A DNA stretch of 34,508 nucleotides from Heyndrickxia sporothermodurans (GTDB taxonomy: Bacteria; Bacillota; Bacilli; Bacillales; Bacillaceae_C): assembly GCF_016785185.1 (NCBI RefSeq), contig NZ_JAEKDY010000028.1; one strand, given 5' to 3'. The notes beneath the pieces are model-generated. The model had not been told where the DNA came from, made no database searches, and worked only from the letters and a program-made list of their open reading frames with translations. A program made the position numbers and the translations under genes. Positions within the stretch are counted from its first letter, which is position 1; each line of letters begins with the position of its first letter. Of the stretch, positions 31,520 through 34,508 are shown one piece after another.

Positions 31520-32413
31520 TTAAAACTGAATTGGTATAATGTTTTGCTTAATTTTTTTAAATGTATATCCATTCTTTTTAAAATATTTTAATAGTTTTGG
31601 AAGACTGTTAATCGTTTCTGCCCGATCATGGAGTAAAATGACTGGGGTTATGTTTTTGCTTTCTAAATTTTCGACTTGTTGAATAACCTCGTTTATATAA
31701 CGGCCATTTCTAAATTTCCAGTCCATACTATCCACATTCCAATCCCACAATATAAATCCTGCGTTATCTACCGCCGCTTTATATTGTGGCGTCATATATG
31801 GATAGCTCCCATAAGGAGTTCTTATCAATCTAGTAGACTTACCAGTTATTTCTTTGAGCGTATGATTGGCTGTATCCATTTCGTTTACAACTGAATTGCT
31901 TGATGCATAAATTTTCTTCGCATCATGGGTAACTCCATGAAGTCCAATCGAAAATCCCCGTTTTACCGCATCCTTCGCCTCTTTTGAAAATCTTTTTATA
32001 TTAGGCTCTAACCAAAAGAATGTAGCATCTGCCTTATATTTTTCCAATGTATTCATTAAATCTTCTATTCTATTAGAAGGACCATCATCAAATGTTAAGT
32101 AAATTACTTTTTCCTCGGAAGGTTTTACAATTGGAATAGAAGGCTTTTTATATATTTTGGACGATGTTTTTTCTTTTTTTTCAGAAGTTTGATGTTTTTC
32201 TACGCCTTTTTTATCCTTTGATGTTCCAGAATTTTTATCTTCATGGCTTTTTTTCGTTTTATTGACGTTTTCTTTCGCCATTGCTGCAACAACAGCCGTC
32301 CGTTCTGTAAGTTGTTTTTTATGAAATTGAACCCCTATTGTAATAGAGGCAATGATTACAATTAAACTAAATAATGTAATTTTCCCTCTTCTATTAAGCC
32401 TCCGCATTTTCAT
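31520..32413 (-). CDS. Membrane-anchored polysaccharide deacetylase (NodB domain)
   Basis: An N-terminal signal anchor (ITLFSLIVIIASITIGV) is followed by a Lys/Ser/Glu-rich linker to about residue 90 and then a NodB-type catalytic domain. Catalytic motifs are TFDDGPS (Asp pair), SIGLHGVTHD (metal-binding histidines), RTPYGSYP, DWNVDSMDW and ILLHD. This is the pattern of Bacillus peptidoglycan N-acetylglucosamine deacetylases such as the PdaA/YjeA/PgdA groups. It probably modifies the cell wall from outside the membrane. The substrate is not settled. It lies between the response regulator and the kinase, all in one direction. Confidence 0.88.
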   Translation of the reverse strand: MKMRRLNRRGKITLFSLIVIIASITIGVQFHKKQLTERTAVVAAMAKENVNKTKKSHEDKNSGTSKDKKGVEKHQTSEKKEKTSSKIYKKPSIPIVKPSEEKVIYLTFDDGPSNRIEDLMNTLEKYKADATFFWLEPNIKRFSKEAKDAVKRGFSIGLHGVTHDAKKIYASSNSVVNEMDTANHTLKEITGKSTRLIRTPYGSYPYMTPQYKAAVDNAGFILWDWNVDSMDWKFRNGRYINEVIQQVENLESKNITPVILLHDRAETINSLPKLLKYFKKNGYTFKKIKQNIIPIQF

Positions 32414-32590
32414 TCGTCCGCCCTACCACCTAAAATGTTTAATATAACTTAAGTATAAGACATATTTCCTATAAAGGGTGACAAAGAAGTTACAATTTGA
32501 TAATTTACTTTTTAACCGAGATATGATCTGTATTAATCAGGTTGAGAAATTTATACCATTATTATTCGAAATTAATAACAATTAAGGCTC

Positions 32591-34384
32591 TTATTGTTTA
32601 TTATCTATAGGTAATATTACTTCAATCATTGTGCCCTTCTTATCACTCCAAAAATGAACGGTTCCATTATGGTTTTCAATGATTTGCTTTGAAATCATTA
32701 TCCCCAATCCTGTTCCATTTTCTTTAGTTGTAAAAAATGGTTCACCTATTCGTTTTAAAATAGACTGTGGAATACCTATACCTGTATCTTTAAAGAAAAT
32801 CTTCAACTTATTTGTACCTAGTTTTTTTATTTCAATTGTAACAATTCCGCCTTCTGGCATAGCTTCAATTGCGTTTTTCAAGAAATTAATGAACACTTGT
32901 TTTAACTGATTTCTATCACATTTCACTACTAGATCTTGATATTCATTAAGAATATAGATTTGGACATTATTCATTATTGCCTGTGTGTCAATTAACGTTT
33001 TGACCTCCTCAATTAAGGAACTCAAATTTTCTCGTTCAAATTTTAAATCTTGAGGTTTGGCAAGTATCAACAGTTCGCTAAGAATAAGTTCGATTCTGTC
33101 CATTTCTGACTGTATGATGCTGAAATAAGTCTTGTTATTTAATTGTGCTTCCATTAGTTGGAGAAATCCTTTTATAGCTGTCAGTGGGTTACGAACTTCA
33201 TGTGCAATCCCAGCAGCAAGTTGTCCGGCAATCGTTAGCTTTTCCGAGTTGAGTAAAAGTTCTTGTGTCTTTTTACGTTCCGTAATATCTCGAATGATCA
33301 CATGGATTGCCGGTTCATTTTGAAAGAATGTCGGAATACTTTTTATTTCGGCTGTAAAAGTCGATCCATCCATTCGGATAATTTCGTACTCCGAAAAATT
33401 CGTTGTTTCCCCTTTAGAAATCAACATCATTCTTTCTTTTGCTTTCGTATGATAGCCTGTAGGAATAAAATCCAATATTGATTTTTGAATTACATCCTTT
33501 GCATGATTAGCTTTTAATAAATTTATTCCCATTTCGTTAATAAAAAGAATTTTTTCATTTTTCGCCATTACTATCGCATCCGGGGATTTTTCGACTATAT
33601 CCCGATATGCCTTTCTCCGAGTGCATAGCTCTTCTTCAGCCTTCACATGCTCAGTAATATCCCGAATGACACTTACTACTTCTGAAATGTTTTGTGTATC
33701 ACGGTCAATGACTGGTTTACAAATTGACTCTACCCAGGCATAACTGCCATCCTTTTTTAAGAAACGATAGGTTCCCCTATTAGACTCAAGGTTTGTTATT
33801 AATTTTTCACGATCGCAAAAAGCCTTTTCCTTATCATCCTTATGTATCAAAATCGAAAGATGTTTTCCCACTAATTCATCAGATTGATATCCGAGTATAG
33901 TTTGACAAGAAGGGGATATGTAAAAAATGTTTCCCATTATATTGGTCGTTAACATGATATCCATCACATTTTCTGACATTACTCTGTGGAAATCTTCTAT
34001 CTTTCTGATTTCTTCCCTTTTTTTCTTTAAATGTGTGATATCTTTTGCAATCATTTGTATTCCAACAATTTGTCCTTCAACGACAATGGGGATAGTCATA
34101 ATATTTAAATCTGTAATCTCACCGAATTTATTTTTTATTTTGCAATCAAAATGATGATATTGCCCAAGTACTGATTTATAGAAGTAATTCAAATAATTAT
34201 CCAAATCTTCCATTTGAATAAGAGATTGAAAGGTTATTTTTTTAAACTCTTCATTTGTATAACCTGTTAATCGTTCGAAAGATGAATTCATTTCCACAGG
34301 AAGGCCGCTTAAATCTAATACTAAAATAGCGTCAACGTTTGATGTAAATAATTTTTCCTTTCTGAAATCATTTACATATTTGAG
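32591..34384 (-). pseudogene. PAS-domain sensor histidine kinase, 5' end cut off by the insertion sequence
   Basis: The protein has three PAS domains: one starting at the cut end (LFTSNVDAILVLDLSG), a second (ENVMDIMLTTNIMGNIFYIS) and a third (EKSPDAIVMAKNEKILFINE). These are followed by a HisKA domain (AAGIAHEVRNPLTAIKGFLQ) and an ATPase domain (NAIEAMPEGG, DTGIGIP, GTGLGIMISKQIIE). The domain order resembles Bacillus sporulation kinases KinA to KinE. The open frame continues upstream of the first possible start (GTG 34297) through clear PAS sequence to base 34381, where the 128-bp repeat begins. Only Leu (34384-34382) and then TGA lie inside the repeat. The true N-terminus is therefore missing. 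It may still be partly expressed from an internal start. Confidence 0.85.
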
Positions 34385-34508
34385 TCAATTTCATAATTGC
34401 TCTTTTTAAAAATACAGAATCCTACAGAATTTCTAAAATATATTTTTAAAAACAGAAATCATGCTACTTGTTGCTGATTTAATTGTACATTAATTCGGTC
34501 TGCGGCTA
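34381..34508 (-). mobile_element. 3' end of an insertion sequence (right copy), partial
   Basis: This is the exact reverse complement of 1-128. The apparent transposase tail is at 34506-34459 on the minus strand, so the two elements face each other. The element boundary at 34380/34381 falls inside the coding frame of the PAS kinase, which is what an insertion would do. No target duplication can be checked because the other end of this copy is outside the window. Confidence 0.6.

Noticed and set aside
1..34508. A 34.5-kb linear element (phage or plasmid) with terminal inverted repeats.
   Set aside because: The repeats end inside a kinase gene and contain a transposase-like tail, and the content is chromosomal catabolic operons with no replication or virion genes.

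Overview
The window looks like chromosomal DNA from a low-GC Gram-positive rod of the Bacillaceae. Support comes from the low GC content, strong AAGGAGG-type ribosome binding sites, frequent TTG/GTG starts, a KinA/KinE-like PAS kinase, lipobox lipoproteins, and two palindromic repeats of a kind scattered through Bacillaceae genomes. I cannot name the species. Nearly every gene is on the minus strand, so transcription mostly runs right to left.

Layout: (1) 1-128 and 34381-34508 are a perfect 128-bp inverted repeat. Each end carries the last 15 codons of an apparent transposase gene, so the window is most likely bounded by two opposed copies of one insertion sequence. The right copy cuts into a PAS histidine kinase gene. 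(2) 294-17177 is one very long co-directional gene string. In transcription order it holds paaA-B-C-D, an EthD-domain gene, paaF, paaG, paaJ, paaX, a nitronate monooxygenase-like flavoprotein, a three-gene TrpXYZ-type ABC transporter, a FlK-like thioesterase, phenylalanine dehydrogenase, and E1alpha-E1beta-E2-E3 of a 2-oxo acid dehydrogenase complex, ending in a terminator. E1alpha is broken by one in-frame TAA. (3) paaK (17412-18725) lies just upstream and has its own promoter, a palindromic operator candidate and three 21-bp direct repeats further upstream. (4) A POT-family peptide transporter and a small lipoprotein follow. (5) 21481-29006 is a 4-hydroxyphenylacetate (homoprotocatechuate) meta-cleavage operon: a DapA-family gene, hpaE, hpaB, hpaD, hpaG (two genes), hpaF and a flavin reductase. 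A divergent LysR regulator adjoins it. (6) The right end holds a Pro/Gly/Gln repeat protein, an OmpR-type response regulator, a polysaccharide deacetylase and the truncated kinase.

How it fits together: the locus reads as an aromatic amino acid catabolic island. Phenylalanine could be taken up by the ABC system, deaminated to phenylpyruvate by phenylalanine dehydrogenase, and oxidatively decarboxylated to phenylacetyl-CoA by the 2-oxo acid dehydrogenase. Phenylacetyl-CoA would then enter the PaaABCD epoxidase and the PaaG/F/J steps. PaaK would cover free phenylacetate. The hpa operon would handle 4-hydroxyphenylacetate derived from tyrosine. Several canonical genes are missing from the window (paaE, paaH, paaZ, hpaH, hpaI), and there are plausible but unproven substitutes for some of them. 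I did not find a wholly novel defence or mobile system. The strongest leads are the phenylalanine-to-phenylacetyl-CoA operon, the nonsense codon in E1alpha, the DapA-family gene standing where HpaH/HpaI are expected, and the repeat/palindrome architecture upstream of paaK.
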